From NCBI GenBank assembly GCA_903930455.1, contig CAIYYT010000250.1:1-53581 (forward strand): a DNA stretch of 53,581 nucleotides. The letters run 5' to 3'. The notes beneath the pieces are model-generated. The model worked only from the letters and a program-made list of their open reading frames with translations. It made no database searches and was not told where the DNA came from. The first letter of the stretch is position 1. Every line of letters starts with the position of its first letter. The position numbers and the translations under genes are program-made. This DNA comes from an uncultured bacterium (GTDB lineage: Bacteria > Zixibacteria > MSB-5A5 > CAIYYT01). This document shows, one piece after another, positions 9,506 through 19,610 of the stretch.

Positions 9506-10540
9506 ATGACAAGATTTGTTCGGCATCACGAATTTCCATTGAGACATGGCCGTGTGCGTGCAGTTCGTATCTTGATCTTGCTGCTTTTGGTGACTGGCGT
9601 CAGCAAGGCGGATAGTCTGCAGGTTCCAGCAGATTCACAGAAGTTCATTGAAGATCAAATGGATTGGCTACTCCGTGGAGGCAAGCAATTGGATCGAGAA
9701 ACCTTTGGCTCAACTCGATACCGATTCATTCGCGGTGAATGGAGTATCCTTGCAACGCGTGGTGCGCGGGAGCGTCTGTCCCCGTCAGAAATTGACAATC
9801 GTTCGGAGATCGAATTGGATTCCATCGGCCTGAGCACAATGACCATCATTGACCGTGTCGGCTTTGCCTTTTCTCCCTGTTCCTTGCTTGTCGTAAGATA
9901 CGAGCAAGACCCAAGTATTTATCCCTATGTTTCCGGCTATGGTTCGATAATGCTCACTCCAGATGATCGCAGGATTTGGAATCCGCTTTGCTGCGAGTGG
10001 GGCCGTTGGCAGCCTGAGAAACAGAACGAATTGCTGAAGATGGTCTTTCCGGCAACCGTATTTGCAGGCCTTCATACCGAGAGCGACTACGTGCGACTTG
10101 CCAAGGAAATCGTATCGGTACTAGCGGGCGTCTATCCCGTCATCTTCGTCAAGAGCGCGCATGATATTCAACTCTACTCCGATATCGTCAATTCAGAAAC
10201 TCTCTGGTGGATCGTCGAGAATGATTCGGCGTACAGCCGAATCTTCAGTTCGCCGTTCGTATACGGCACGAAGTCGATCGAAGAACTGGAACCGAAAGTG
10301 CAATCGGCCTTTGACACTCTCGCATTCTGTTTCCTCAACGGCATTGGACCGAGTGTACGCATCAGCGATGATCCCAACGGGATAACAGAAGTAGTACTGC
10401 AGACTTGGCTTCCCCTTACCGGAAACCTTCATGAATGGCATCTGAGGTTCTCTAAGACGGGTGTCGAGAAAGTACAGCACTATGTCATTGCGAAAAGGCT
10501 TGGAATTGGTTTGGGAGCGCGAGCATTCCGGGATGAGTAG
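9506..10540 (+). CDS. Secreted protein of unknown function (paralogue 2)
   Basis: The product is 344 residues with an N-terminal export signal after a basic stretch (hydrophobic RILILLLLVTGVSKADS). I do not recognise the family, but its C-terminus resembles that of the preceding protein. ATG 9506 is chosen because AAGGAG lies nine bases upstream. An in-frame ATG at 9476 would overlap the preceding gene and add only ten polar residues. The tight spacing suggests co-transcription with 8617-9492. Confidence 0.7.
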   Translation: MTRFVRHHEFPLRHGRVRAVRILILLLLVTGVSKADSLQVPADSQKFIEDQMDWLLRGGKQLDRETFGSTRYRFIRGEWSILATRGARERLSPSEIDNRSEIELDSIGLSTMTIIDRVGFAFSPCSLLVVRYEQDPSIYPYVSGYGSIMLTPDDRRIWNPLCCEWGRWQPEKQNELLKMVFPATVFAGLHTESDYVRLAKEIVSVLAGVYPVIFVKSAHDIQLYSDIVNSETLWWIVENDSAYSRIFSSPFVYGTKSIEELEPKVQSAFDTLAFCFLNGIGPSVRISDDPNGITEVVLQTWLPLTGNLHEWHLRFSKTGVEKVQHYVIAKRLGIGLGARAFRDE

Positions 10541-10602
10541 CTAATCGTGAAGAGCAACTTCATTCATCCCGAACAACATCCCTCCCGACAAGAGAGTACA
10601 AC

Positions 10603-11139
10603 ATGGCGCACGCAATTATCTTGACTCTGAATCGCACGCTGGACAGCGAAGTCAGGCAATTGTGGCATGATCTCGAAGCTGCCGGCATTGGCAAAACACC
10701 GGGTCAGTTCGATGAACCCCCGCACATAACGTTTTCATTGTTTCCCGCCGCGAATCCGGAAACGCTTATCAAACTGGTCAATTCGATGTCGATCACCGCA
10801 TCACGGGTGCGGCTTGTCCCGTTCGGGACTTTTCTCGGAAAGAAGCATGTGCTGTACTACACTGCCATTCTCTCTGAGGAATTGCTTCAAGCTCACGCGC
10901 AACACTATAATGTTCTCCGTCGCGAAAAGATCGAGCACGATCCCATCTTCTCGCCCGGCAATGTGGTCTTTCACTGCACAATGGCGGTAGATGTCGAAGA
11001 GGAGCGTTTTCTTGACGGAATCAATATTTGTCTAAGATATAAGGACATACTAGATGGTTCCGTGGAGGGCATCGAGTTGATTGAATTCTTTCCGGTCAAG
11101 GTCATTTGCAGGAGAACGCTTGTGACGACGGGAAGATAG
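10603..11139 (+). CDS. 2H phosphoesterase, 2'-5' RNA ligase (LigT/ThpR-like) family
   Basis: The 178-residue product has the two HxT motifs that define the 2H phosphoesterase superfamily: HIT at 41-43 in PPHITFSLF and HCT at 124-126 in VFHCTMAVD. Members act on 2'-5' phosphodiester or cyclic phosphate bonds in RNA or nucleotides. The physiological substrate cannot be told from sequence. It lies upstream of miaB on the same strand, but miaB appears to have its own promoter. Confidence 0.8.
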   Translation: MAHAIILTLNRTLDSEVRQLWHDLEAAGIGKTPGQFDEPPHITFSLFPAANPETLIKLVNSMSITASRVRLVPFGTFLGKKHVLYYTAILSEELLQAHAQHYNVLRREKIEHDPIFSPGNVVFHCTMAVDVEEERFLDGINICLRYKDILDGSVEGIELIEFFPVKVICRRTLVTTGR

Positions 11140-11164
11140 GCTATCAATCCGGCGACCTGAGCGG

Positions 11165-11192
11165 TTGACAAAATCTACCTTTCCCGTATATT
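11165..11192 (+). promoter_or_regulatory. Probable sigma70-type promoter of miaB
   Basis: A perfect TTGACA (11165-11170) and TATATT (11187-11192) are 16 bases apart. The predicted transcription start near 11199-11200 is only about six bases before the ATG at 11206, leaving no room for a ribosome binding site. The arrangement matches that of lon. Confidence 0.65.
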
Positions 11193-11205
11193 ATCCCGCG
11201 ACGAT

Positions 11206-12537
<1,332 letters not shown>

Positions 12538-12627
12538 GTTAAAACCGCTTCGGTTTTGACGATTCCGTCCAAGATTCTCCTTGATACCAATTCAGCTCCT
12601 TGTATCTTGTTTCGTCATGTTGACATG

Positions 12628-12670
12628 TAGGTCAAGTCCACTTTGGGCTTGACGTCTCACGGACAGGTAG
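12628..12670. repeat. TAGGTCA-type palindromic element, copy 3 (left of HNH gene)
   Basis: The element starts TAGGTCA and forms TCAAGTCC/GGGCTTGA around 12631-12651. Its right half is degenerate and ends in GGACAGGTAG. A near-matching copy lies just beyond the other end of the HNH endonuclease gene (13374-13425). Confidence 0.6.
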
Positions 12671-12678
12671 GGTGCCTT

Positions 12679-13356
12679 GTGGCTGACTATACATTCAAGC
12701 TTGATGAACTGAGAAATAGGCACTCCAAGTCGGAGATTGTGGGATCGCTCAAGCGATATGCTGAGGAGCATAAGGTCTATACATTGAGTTGTCGCGAATA
12801 TGATGGCTGGAAACACCGCCTTGTTTCGACTTGGACTATTATCCGAATCTTTGGTTCTTGGGGAAAGGCTCTCCAAGCGGCGGGTTTGAGAAGTCAAAGG
12901 ACTAAGAAGCTTCAGCTTCGGGACATGGTTGATGCCTTCAAGGCGTGTTGGAAGAAGCTGGATGCGCCGCCATCGAGAAAGCAATTGGAAGCATATCTGG
13001 AAGAACATAAGTATCCTTTTAGGTGGGCCAGCTACTACTCCGCGTATGGTGGACACTTAAGGTTGGCGCAGATGATCGTCGATGTCCAGCAAGGCCGCAT
13101 CGCTGAATCTACTCTCTACAGAAGGGTAAAGCATGCACCTGATAGGGGACCAATTTCTCCGAAATTGCGGGCGGCGGTACTCAAGCGAGATCAGTGTAGG
13201 TGCGTCAAATGTGGGGCTGACCCCAAGCGAGACAAGAGCGTGAGACTGGAAGTGGATCACATCATTCCAGCCTCGAAGAAAGGCCAAGCCGCGATGGAGA
13301 ACTTACAGACACTTTGCTTCGAATGCAATCGCGGCAAGTCCAATGACGACGATTGA
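12679..13356 (+). CDS. HNH endonuclease with two HNH-associated repeats
   Basis: The product, 225 residues from GTG 12679, ends in an HNH nuclease domain: CRCVKCGAD, then LEVDHIIPASKKG, then NLQTLCFECNRGKS. It has the paired CxxC zinc ligands and the catalytic DH. The N-terminal half has two copies of the helical homing-endonuclease-associated repeat, about 30 to 60 residues each. The first ends TIIRIFGSWGKALQAAGL and the second covers PPSRKQLEAYLEEHKYPF. The start is uncertain: upstream in-frame codons lie within the repeat element, so GTG is preferred. The gene stands alone and is bracketed by two copies of a palindromic element, which suggests mobility. Confidence 0.8.
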   Translation: MADYTFKLDELRNRHSKSEIVGSLKRYAEEHKVYTLSCREYDGWKHRLVSTWTIIRIFGSWGKALQAAGLRSQRTKKLQLRDMVDAFKACWKKLDAPPSRKQLEAYLEEHKYPFRWASYYSAYGGHLRLAQMIVDVQQGRIAESTLYRRVKHAPDRGPISPKLRAAVLKRDQCRCVKCGADPKRDKSVRLEVDHIIPASKKGQAAMENLQTLCFECNRGKSNDDD

Positions 13357-13373
13357 AGTCAGGTAAGTCAAGC

Positions 13374-13425
13374 CCACTTGGGGCTTGACGTTCCAATATA
13401 TCACGCCGCAAGTCGGCGTGACCTA
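13374..13425. repeat. TAGGTCA/TGACCTA-type palindromic element, copy 4 (right of HNH gene)
   Basis: The element starts TAAGTCA and ends TGACCTA. It forms GTCAAGCCC/GGGGCTTGAC and TCACGCCG/CGGCGTGA, two adjacent hairpins. Its left hairpin closely matches copy 3 on the far side of the HNH gene. Confidence 0.7.
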
Positions 13426-13523
13426 CAATCGGCTGTCGATTCAGGTTTCTTCTTGCTGTCGTCTTGCTTATGCTATTACATTCAGGCGTAGTCATCTTCC
13501 CAAGAGAGGTAGGCGACCAGAAT

Positions 13524-14003
13524 ATGCAGAACGAAATCATTCCCAAATCGCATTTGCAGTCCTTTGCGCGGCGGTTGCGTGCCACCAAGAAGAAAATCGT
13601 CTTCACTAACGGCGTGTTTGACATTCTTCACGCCGGACATGTCGATTATCTGACCAGAGCAAGAAAGCTCGGTGATGTGCTGGTCGTCGGGCTCAACACG
13701 GACGCTTCCGCGAAGCAGAACAAAGGCGACCTGCGGCCGATAATCCCGTACAAATATCGCGCCCCAATGCTGATAGCGCTGAGGGCCGTGGATTATGTCG
13801 TGCCTTTGGATGAAAAGACGCCGGCCAAATTGATCGAGATGATCGCCCCCGATGTGTTGGTCAAAGGCGCCGATTACAAACTGACGGAAATCGTCGGTGC
13901 GGATTTTGTCCTGGCTCATGGCGGCACGGTTGTGCGGATGAAGCTGCTGAAGGGGTTGTCGACAAGTTCGGTATTGGAGAGAATACGCAGGTCGATGAAG
14001 TGA
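13524..14003 (+). CDS. D-glycero-beta-D-manno-heptose 1-phosphate adenylyltransferase (RfaE2/HldC type)
   Basis: This is a cytidylyltransferase-like nucleotidyltransferase of about 160 residues. The signature is VFTNGVFDILHAGHVDYL with the HxGH nucleotide-binding motif, followed by VGLNTDASAKQNKG and a C-terminal LSTSSVLERIR that corresponds to the family's substrate/ATP loop. It would make ADP-heptose for the LPS inner core. In E. coli this activity is fused to the kinase as HldE. Here the adenylyltransferase stands alone and no kinase partner is next to it. ATG 13524 gives a normal N-terminus. The frame is open further upstream, but those residues are unrelated. The next gene overlaps its stop codon. 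Confidence 0.88.
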   Translation: MQNEIIPKSHLQSFARRLRATKKKIVFTNGVFDILHAGHVDYLTRARKLGDVLVVGLNTDASAKQNKGDLRPIIPYKYRAPMLIALRAVDYVVPLDEKTPAKLIEMIAPDVLVKGADYKLTEIVGADFVLAHGGTVVRMKLLKGLSTSSVLERIRRSMK

Positions 14004-14587
14004 ATCGTATCCAGAGAGTGGCGTCAGCAAGTTTAATTGCCTTGCTCTTGCTCTGTGCTTCTTGCGCTACAACGAGGGTCGTAACCTATCGACCACCGCA
14101 CGTCTTGTTGGTTGACTCCGTCTCATACGCAGTAATTGGCACTCCCAAAATTGTCTATCCTCGACACCAAGTTGGGGAAGAGGTTGACTCGGCTTTCTGG
14201 GACGATGATGGCCTCAAGTACCACGTCGGCCAGAAGTCGATACCGGATCATCTGGACTATATGGACATCGACTCTGTCAGGGCCGCCGGCGGCGGGGTCA
14301 TGGCGTTGATGTCCACGAAAACCCAGTCTGTGAGGGCAATCTATTACCATAATGGTATGATTGATCGGCCGACGCCAAGTGTGTGTGGTCAAGATCTTCT
14401 GTCCGCAGTACTACAGAGAGACTCCACCACGGAAGCGCGTCAGCACTTCGTCGCGGACGTCGACAGTATAACAGTGACCTATCGCAGAGCTGACAGAGGA
14501 GCATCAGTGCTTCTAGCGGTCGGGATGGCCGTGCTTGCCAGCCTTGGCCTTTTCATCTGGGGACTGTCGACGATGCCTTCGGAGTGA
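14000..14587 (+). CDS. Lipoprotein of unknown function
   Basis: The 195-residue product starts at a GTG that overlaps the preceding stop codon (GTGA), implying translational coupling. It has a lipoprotein-type signal (LIALLLLCASCATT) with the probable lipidated cysteine at about 22, and a C-terminal hydrophobic segment (about 168-188, LLAVGMAVLASLGLFIWGL). The body is predicted to be mostly beta strand. I do not recognise the family. The coupling to an LPS precursor enzyme hints at an envelope role but does not show it. Confidence 0.65.
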   Translation: MNRIQRVASASLIALLLLCASCATTRVVTYRPPHVLLVDSVSYAVIGTPKIVYPRHQVGEEVDSAFWDDDGLKYHVGQKSIPDHLDYMDIDSVRAAGGGVMALMSTKTQSVRAIYYHNGMIDRPTPSVCGQDLLSAVLQRDSTTEARQHFVADVDSITVTYRRADRGASVLLAVGMAVLASLGLFIWGLSTMPSE

Positions 14588-14651
14588 ACGGGCTGATGAA
14601 TGCTGCTGCTTAACAGGGATTGCTTCTTTACCAACTGCCACTTGTGATGCC

Positions 14652-14689
14652 GGTCAGGAGCCCTCATCTGATGACAGGCTCCTGATAGA
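14652..14689. repeat. Inverted repeat with GTCAGGAGCC/GGCTCCTGA arms
   Basis: GGTCAGGAGCC and GGCTCCTGATAG are separated by about 14 bases. This is the same core as the right-hand hairpin of the palindromic elements. It lies between convergent genes and could act as a bidirectional 3' end, but there is no U-run. Confidence 0.5.
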
Positions 14690-14726
14690 GAGATTGTTGC
14701 TTCGAGCCACAGATCGGCCAGCTTGG

Positions 14727-17519
14727 TCAGTCTGGGAAGCTATTGCACGGAGCCGGTCCACCTAAAAAGATGTAGTTGATAAGATAGACCATATCCGCAA
14801 TATTCGTGCGCCCATTACAGTCTGGATCACCTGTCATCGGAGGTTGTGGCGCGCCACCTCCGACGAAAATGTAGTTTATCAAAAACACAACATCAGAGAC
14901 ATTCACAATTGCATCATTGTTGGCATCACCGAGCGTCATCGTTCGGAAAGTAAACATCTGTGGCGACCAAATCTCGCCACCGTTCCCGTCGCTCGCCTTA
15001 ACATTCCACCAGTACTGTCGACCCCACTGCAGGTCGGTAGTCAATGTATAACCGGGGGCGGCTAGGTTTAGAACCTGTTGCACAAAGCTGAAATTCGAGT
15101 CAGTGGCGATGACGAGATCATATGTTACTATGTCACCCGTATTCGGATCGACTGAGTCATCCCAAGAGAAGAGAGGACGCAGAGTCGAGACTCCGACGGA
15201 AGTCGTATTTCCTGGAGTCAGGAGGGTAAAGGACAGTGGAGCGTGGTTGCTAAACGGGCAAGCCCCCATGTCATTTCGCGAGCCGTCCGAGTCATTGTAG
15301 AGAGGATCGAGATTACCGGCGTTGATGCAGGGGGACGAGCCTTTCAAGTGAAAGTTGAAAGGAATTCCGCCGAGAAAACGCGGGTCGGCAGATAGCGAAC
15401 CAGCGCCGGGAGTGATGCCGGAATAGTCCGAAGGAATGTTGGACCAACAGTCGTCATAATTGGCCATATAGCCACTACTGCCGCCCTGCCAGATGCCGTA
15501 GCCGCTGCAGTTGGTAATGATATTATTGAAGGCAGTGTCATTCGTACACGCCCAGAAAGAAATTCCACCACCGGTACTGTTTGAAGACAAACAACTGTCA
15601 ATTGTGTTGTTTGTCATCAGGATATTACTCGATGCGCCGAGATATATTGCGCCGCCAAACTCCGTGGCACTGTTGCCGACGAGAAGATTGTATCTGACAA
15701 CTACATTGCCGGCACCGAGCAAGTCTATTCCGCCTCCGCAGCGCGCCGAATTGTGGCGGAATTCGTTCCTCTCAATCAAGGTCCCTGCCGCATTCAAGAT
15801 CAGGACGCCACCTCCGTGAAGTTGACATGTGTTGTTTTTGAACCTATTGTTTCGAATTTCTGCAGCTCCCCGCACGCACACAGCTCCTGCGTCGTCAGCT
15901 GCGTTGTCTACGAAGTCATTATTATCCACAATAATCGTGCCGTCAGTGGATTCGATGCAACGCTTTCCCGAGGCACCCGAAAATCGGAAGCCTTGAATCA
16001 GGTTCGTTCTGCCGGAATTTCCATTGAGATACACGGTGTTGGCCGATGTCGAGGCAGGAAGGATAGTTGTGGTCTGCGCCCCACTCACAGAGACGACTGA
16101 AATGCTTTTTCCGGAAATGACCAGGTTCTCCGTGTACGTCCCCGGCGCTACCAACACCGTATCCCCATCCACCGCCGCATTAATCCCTGCCTGAATCGTC
16201 GGTTGATCCGTGGGAACGTGGATAACAATACTTCCACCAATATGGGTACTGAACATGTACTCAAGCCAGTCTCCCCAGCCGACGCTGTTGCTCACTTTGA
16301 TTCTCAAGAAATAGATTTGGCGATTCGCCAGTGGTAAACCTGCATAGACTGCGTCTGTGTCGGAGGATGCTACGGTGCCTGACTGCCACATTTCCGCCAC
16401 AGACCAATCAGCGTCTGTTCCGACTTCGATCTTGAACTGCGTCTGTGTTGTGGCAGCCGTGTCCAAATAGCGCCAGTAGATCGTAGGCCAGGGGACCACC
16501 ACGTAGCCATTTACACTGCCGGAGCCGAAGCCAATATCAGAGGCAACAGGCACATTGCCCACGCCACCCGGAAACGCACCCATATCATTTCTAGATCCGT
16601 CGGGATCGTTGTATTGGGAAGCTGGATCACCAGCGTTAATGCAAGGGGAACCGGGCAGCAACCTGTAGTTGTGTGCGGAAGTATCCTTGAACATTGCGTT
16701 TTGGTACATGTTTCCAATGCCAGGGGCGAAATTGTAGTCGCTAGCATTGCCGAAAGTGCAATTGTACTCCGCGAGAATCGCTCCCCCATTAGATCGCATA
16801 CCGTATGCAGGTGCGCCGAACACGATATTGTTGCGAGCGTTGACATTTCCCCCCTGTCCGTAAATGCCGCAATATGTGACCACCGAAATTGTGTTGTTAT
16901 TCACTTCGAGTTCGGACACGCTTCCCAAGACTCTTATGTCACCAACTCCGACATTCCCGTAAATGGTGTTATAGGCAATCGTATCTTGAGTACTACTTGC
17001 GTTGTCGTCCCCCACGTGTATAGCTCCACCGTATACTTCGGTGTTGTGATGAATCATGTTGCCTTTGATAACCGATCCAGTCGTGTTGTAAAGCGTGATA
17101 CCACCGCCGTAGTTGCCATAGGGACCAGTGTTTCCCGTGATAATGTTGTTTACTATTGTCGGAGACGACCCAACACAAAGAACACCTGATGCGCTTGTGC
17201 ATCCGGTAATGCCGAAGCCAGACACAACTGCGCCCTTTGGTTCACTGGCAATCAAGCTTACGGCCGGTTTGCCTCCATCGGCTGCACGGATTGTGGTGAC
17301 CTCTGGACCGTCTAAGCTTCTCAAAACCACTCTCTTGCCGTTGAACGCTACGTTTTCCGTGTACGTTCCAGGCGCCACCAATACCGTATCCCCATCCACT
17401 GCTATGTTGATCCCTGCCTGTATTGTCAGTTGGTCTGCAGGTACATGGATGGTGGCGGCATAGAGACTTGAGTAAAGCAGGAGTACGATGCCTACCAGAA
17501 AGGCATGATATCTTTTCAT
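14727..17519 (-). CDS. Secreted beta-helix (pectin-lyase-like) protein with a C-terminal dockerin-like domain
   Basis: The product is 930 residues with a signal peptide (FLVGIVLLLYSSLYAA). Two large homologous modules, about 22-330 and 435-740, each open with IHVPxDQxTIQAGIN, continue DGDTVLVAPGTYTEN and run through short beta-helix rungs rich in asparagine and glycine. Each is followed by a fibronectin-like segment. The last 65 residues carry two dockerin-type EF-hand-like repeats (LGDANNDAIVNVSD and DPDCNGRTNIADM, each followed by VxLINYIF). Beta-helix proteins of this kind bind or cleave polysaccharides, and the dockerin-like tail probably anchors the protein outside the cell. ATG 17519 is preferred because GGAGGTT lies just upstream. 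No polysaccharide lyase active site could be assigned. Confidence 0.85.
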   Translation of the reverse strand: MKRYHAFLVGIVLLLYSSLYAATIHVPADQLTIQAGINIAVDGDTVLVAPGTYTENVAFNGKRVVLRSLDGPEVTTIRAADGGKPAVSLIASEPKGAVVSGFGITGCTSASGVLCVGSSPTIVNNIITGNTGPYGNYGGGITLYNTTGSVIKGNMIHHNTEVYGGAIHVGDDNASSTQDTIAYNTIYGNVGVGDIRVLGSVSELEVNNNTISVVTYCGIYGQGGNVNARNNIVFGAPAYGMRSNGGAILAEYNCTFGNASDYNFAPGIGNMYQNAMFKDTSAHNYRLLPGSPCINAGDPASQYNDPDGSRNDMGAFPGGVGNVPVASDIGFGSGSVNGYVVVPWPTIYWRYLDTAATTQTQFKIEVGTDADWSVAEMWQSGTVASSDTDAVYAGLPLANRQIYFLRIKVSNSVGWGDWLEYMFSTHIGGSIVIHVPTDQPTIQAGINAAVDGDTVLVAPGTYTENLVISGKSISVVSVSGAQTTTILPASTSANTVYLNGNSGRTNLIQGFRFSGASGKRCIESTDGTIIVDNNDFVDNAADDAGAVCVRGAAEIRNNRFKNNTCQLHGGGVLILNAAGTLIERNEFRHNSARCGGGIDLLGAGNVVVRYNLLVGNSATEFGGAIYLGASSNILMTNNTIDSCLSSNSTGGGISFWACTNDTAFNNIITNCSGYGIWQGGSSGYMANYDDCWSNIPSDYSGITPGAGSLSADPRFLGGIPFNFHLKGSSPCINAGNLDPLYNDSDGSRNDMGACPFSNHAPLSFTLLTPGNTTSVGVSTLRPLFSWDDSVDPNTGDIVTYDLVIATDSNFSFVQQVLNLAAPGYTLTTDLQWGRQYWWNVKASDGNGGEIWSPQMFTFRTMTLGDANNDAIVNVSDVVFLINYIFVGGGAPQPPMTGDPDCNGRTNIADMVYLINYIFLGGPAPCNSFPD

Positions 17520-17915
17520 GATTGAACCTCCGTCATTTTGACAAACTACCCGAATGACCGGCCAGGAGTTGGCCGCCTGTCTGGACATCTGCACATATTA
17601 TGACTGTATGACAATGTAGTGAACAAATTCGCAAAGTCAATCGATAATTGGAGGAATTCTGTGCGGGATACATGCCCACTGACTCCGAAAAGAAGACAAT
17701 AGATGTGGTTGTTTGTCGGGCGGGGATTGAGACCGTCATGATGGACTCCTGACGGCGCAGAGAAGAGACCGCCGTAAGTGAAAGGACTCCTAATTGTCCA
17801 AAGGCTACGGGTCGCTTTTTTCCCTTGACCTACTGTAGCAGGTTTAGGTATCGTCCCTCATGGTTGGTGAGGTGGAGGCGCAGAAATCGAAACATCATGA
17901 CAATGGAAGATAGAC
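17520..17915. promoter_or_regulatory. Divergent intergenic region with alternative hairpins and a U-run
   Basis: This gap separates the beta-helix gene (minus) from the peptidase gene (plus). On the plus strand CCGTCA (17733-17738) can pair with TGACGG (17750-17755). ACGGC within that second arm (17752-17756) can instead pair with GCCGT (17771-17775), so the two hairpins exclude each other. GGAC/GTCC follows at 17784-17799, and a run of six T at 17816-17821. This is the layout of an attenuator, but no known riboswitch consensus was recognised. A weak promoter-like pair, TTGACC (17825) and TATCGT (17849), lies after the U-run. Confidence 0.35.
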
Positions 17916-19001
17916 ATGTTACAGCGAATTAAGAAACTACAGACAATCCTAAAGACCAACAACCTCGATTGTCTCATGCTACACGAGTTTGAGCAATCAA
18001 AGCCAGCTCAGATAAGATATCTGTGCGGCTATACTGGCGACAACGCATGGCTGGCAGTTCTCCCGAATGAAGCGATTCTCATCACCGATTTCCGTTACAA
18101 GACGCAAATTGCTAAGGAAGTCAAAGGCGCAAAGAAGGTTATCGCTGAGCAAAGTCTTTCCGCTGAATTGGGCAAGTTCAAGCAATTGACCGTCAAAAAT
18201 CTGAGAATTGGGTATCTGGAAGAATACCTTCCAACAAAGATGCTCGGTCTCATCAAGAAGCAACTCCCGGATGCCCTCTTGGTGCCAACCAATGGACTGG
18301 TCGAATCTTTGGCGATTATCAAGGACACTGAGGAAATTGCCAGTCTTGAGAGAGCGGTGGAAATTGCGGATGTCGCCTTTGACCGGATTCTCCAAATCAT
18401 CCGCCCAGGAATATCCGAGCTTGATGTGGCGGCAGAGCTTGAATATCAGATGAAAATGCTTGGCTCGCTAGATCCATCGTTCGAGACGATTATCGCTTCT
18501 GGATACCGAGGGGCACTGCCGCACGGGAGAGCGTCGGCCAAGAAAATCAAGAAGGGCGAATTTGTAACTCTTGATTTTGGAGCGACTTGCAACGGATACC
18601 GCTCAGACATTACCCGCACGGTTATGGTTGGCAAAGCTGATGCAAAACAGAAAAAGATCTACAGTCTGGTGCTCAAGGCGCAGACTGCCGGTTGTAGGAA
18701 GGCACGTGCCGGACTGGGAGGCCCTGAGGTTGACAAGCACGTTCGCGACATTATCAGTAAGGCAGGGTATGGTAAGCAGTTCGGGCACGGTCTCGGACAT
18801 GGAATAGGTCTCCTTATTCATGAGGGGCCAAGGCTTTCATCATTGTCGACTGATGTTCTGCAACCGAATATGGTTGTGACAATTGAACCGGGCATCTACC
18901 TTGAGGGTTGGGGTGGTGTGCGCATCGAGGACGATGTCGTGATTACCAAAACCGGTTGCCGCATAATGAACAAGGCGGAAAAACGGCTAATCGAGCTGTA
19001 A
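17916..19001 (+). CDS. Xaa-Pro aminopeptidase / M24 family metallopeptidase
   Basis: The 361-residue product has an N-terminal creatinase-like domain (about 1-130) and a C-terminal pita-bread catalytic domain. All five metal ligands of the M24B family are visible: Asp in TLDFGAT, Asp in RSDITRT, His in GHGLGHGIGL, Glu in TIEPGIYL and Glu in VRIEDDV. The enzyme would remove N-terminal residues preceding proline in the cytoplasm. In many bacteria this gene precedes efp and accB. Here accB follows directly, with about 60 bases between and no efp. Confidence 0.92.
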   Translation: MLQRIKKLQTILKTNNLDCLMLHEFEQSKPAQIRYLCGYTGDNAWLAVLPNEAILITDFRYKTQIAKEVKGAKKVIAEQSLSAELGKFKQLTVKNLRIGYLEEYLPTKMLGLIKKQLPDALLVPTNGLVESLAIIKDTEEIASLERAVEIADVAFDRILQIIRPGISELDVAAELEYQMKMLGSLDPSFETIIASGYRGALPHGRASAKKIKKGEFVTLDFGATCNGYRSDITRTVMVGKADAKQKKIYSLVLKAQTAGCRKARAGLGGPEVDKHVRDIISKAGYGKQFGHGLGHGIGLLIHEGPRLSSLSTDVLQPNMVVTIEPGIYLEGWGGVRIEDDVVITKTGCRIMNKAEKRLIEL

Positions 19002-19061
19002 GTTTTTGAGAAAATAATTCGATAATTGGAGTAGGGTCAAAACGACCCGTGAAGTAAGCCA

Positions 19062-19571
19062 ATGAGAGAAAAAACTATCCGGAAACTGGTGAAACTGGTC
19101 GAGGAAGCTGATATCGAATCTCTCACCGTACGCAACTGGTGGACGAAGGTTCAGATTATCAAGAAAGGCGGCGGGGGAAGCAACGGCGGTTCGCACGAAT
19201 CGACGATTACGATTCCGCGCGCGGCTGTGAAGCCAAGCTTGCCGCCGATGGAAGTGGCGCCTCCCGTTCAGGTAGCGCCGCAGCCACAACCTCAACCGGT
19301 CAGTGCGTCTTCCATACCGGCAGCCGCCACCGGCAAGGAGATCAAGTCGCCGATGGTGGGCACGTTTTACACCTCCCCCGAGCCCGGAGCACCCCCCTTT
19401 GTCGAGGTCGGTGCGAGGGTCAAGAAAGGGCAGACCGTCTGTATTATCGAAGCGATGAAGTTGATGAACGAAATCGAATCGGAGTACGACGGGGTGGTGA
19501 AATCACGTCTGGTGGAAAACGCGCAACCGGTGGAGTTTGGTCAGACGCTGTTTGTCGTCGAGCCGGCCTAG
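19062..19571 (+). CDS. accB: Biotin carboxyl carrier protein of acetyl-CoA carboxylase
   Basis: AccB carries the biotin that is carboxylated by AccC in the first step of fatty-acid synthesis. The 169-residue product has a helical N-terminal segment, a long Pro/Ala/Gln-rich linker (about 60-95) and a biotinyl domain with the EAMKLMNE motif. The biotinylated lysine is Lys133, 36 residues from the C-terminus as usual. The partner accC lies downstream at 20877, but a pilT homologue is inserted between the two. Confidence 0.95.
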   Translation: MREKTIRKLVKLVEEADIESLTVRNWWTKVQIIKKGGGGSNGGSHESTITIPRAAVKPSLPPMEVAPPVQVAPQPQPQPVSASSIPAAATGKEIKSPMVGTFYTSPEPGAPPFVEVGARVKKGQTVCIIEAMKLMNEIESEYDGVVKSRLVENAQPVEFGQTLFVVEPA

Positions 19572-19610
19572 CCAAAGAAGTTTCCGGGCAACTCAAGGGA
19601 GATTTGCAGC

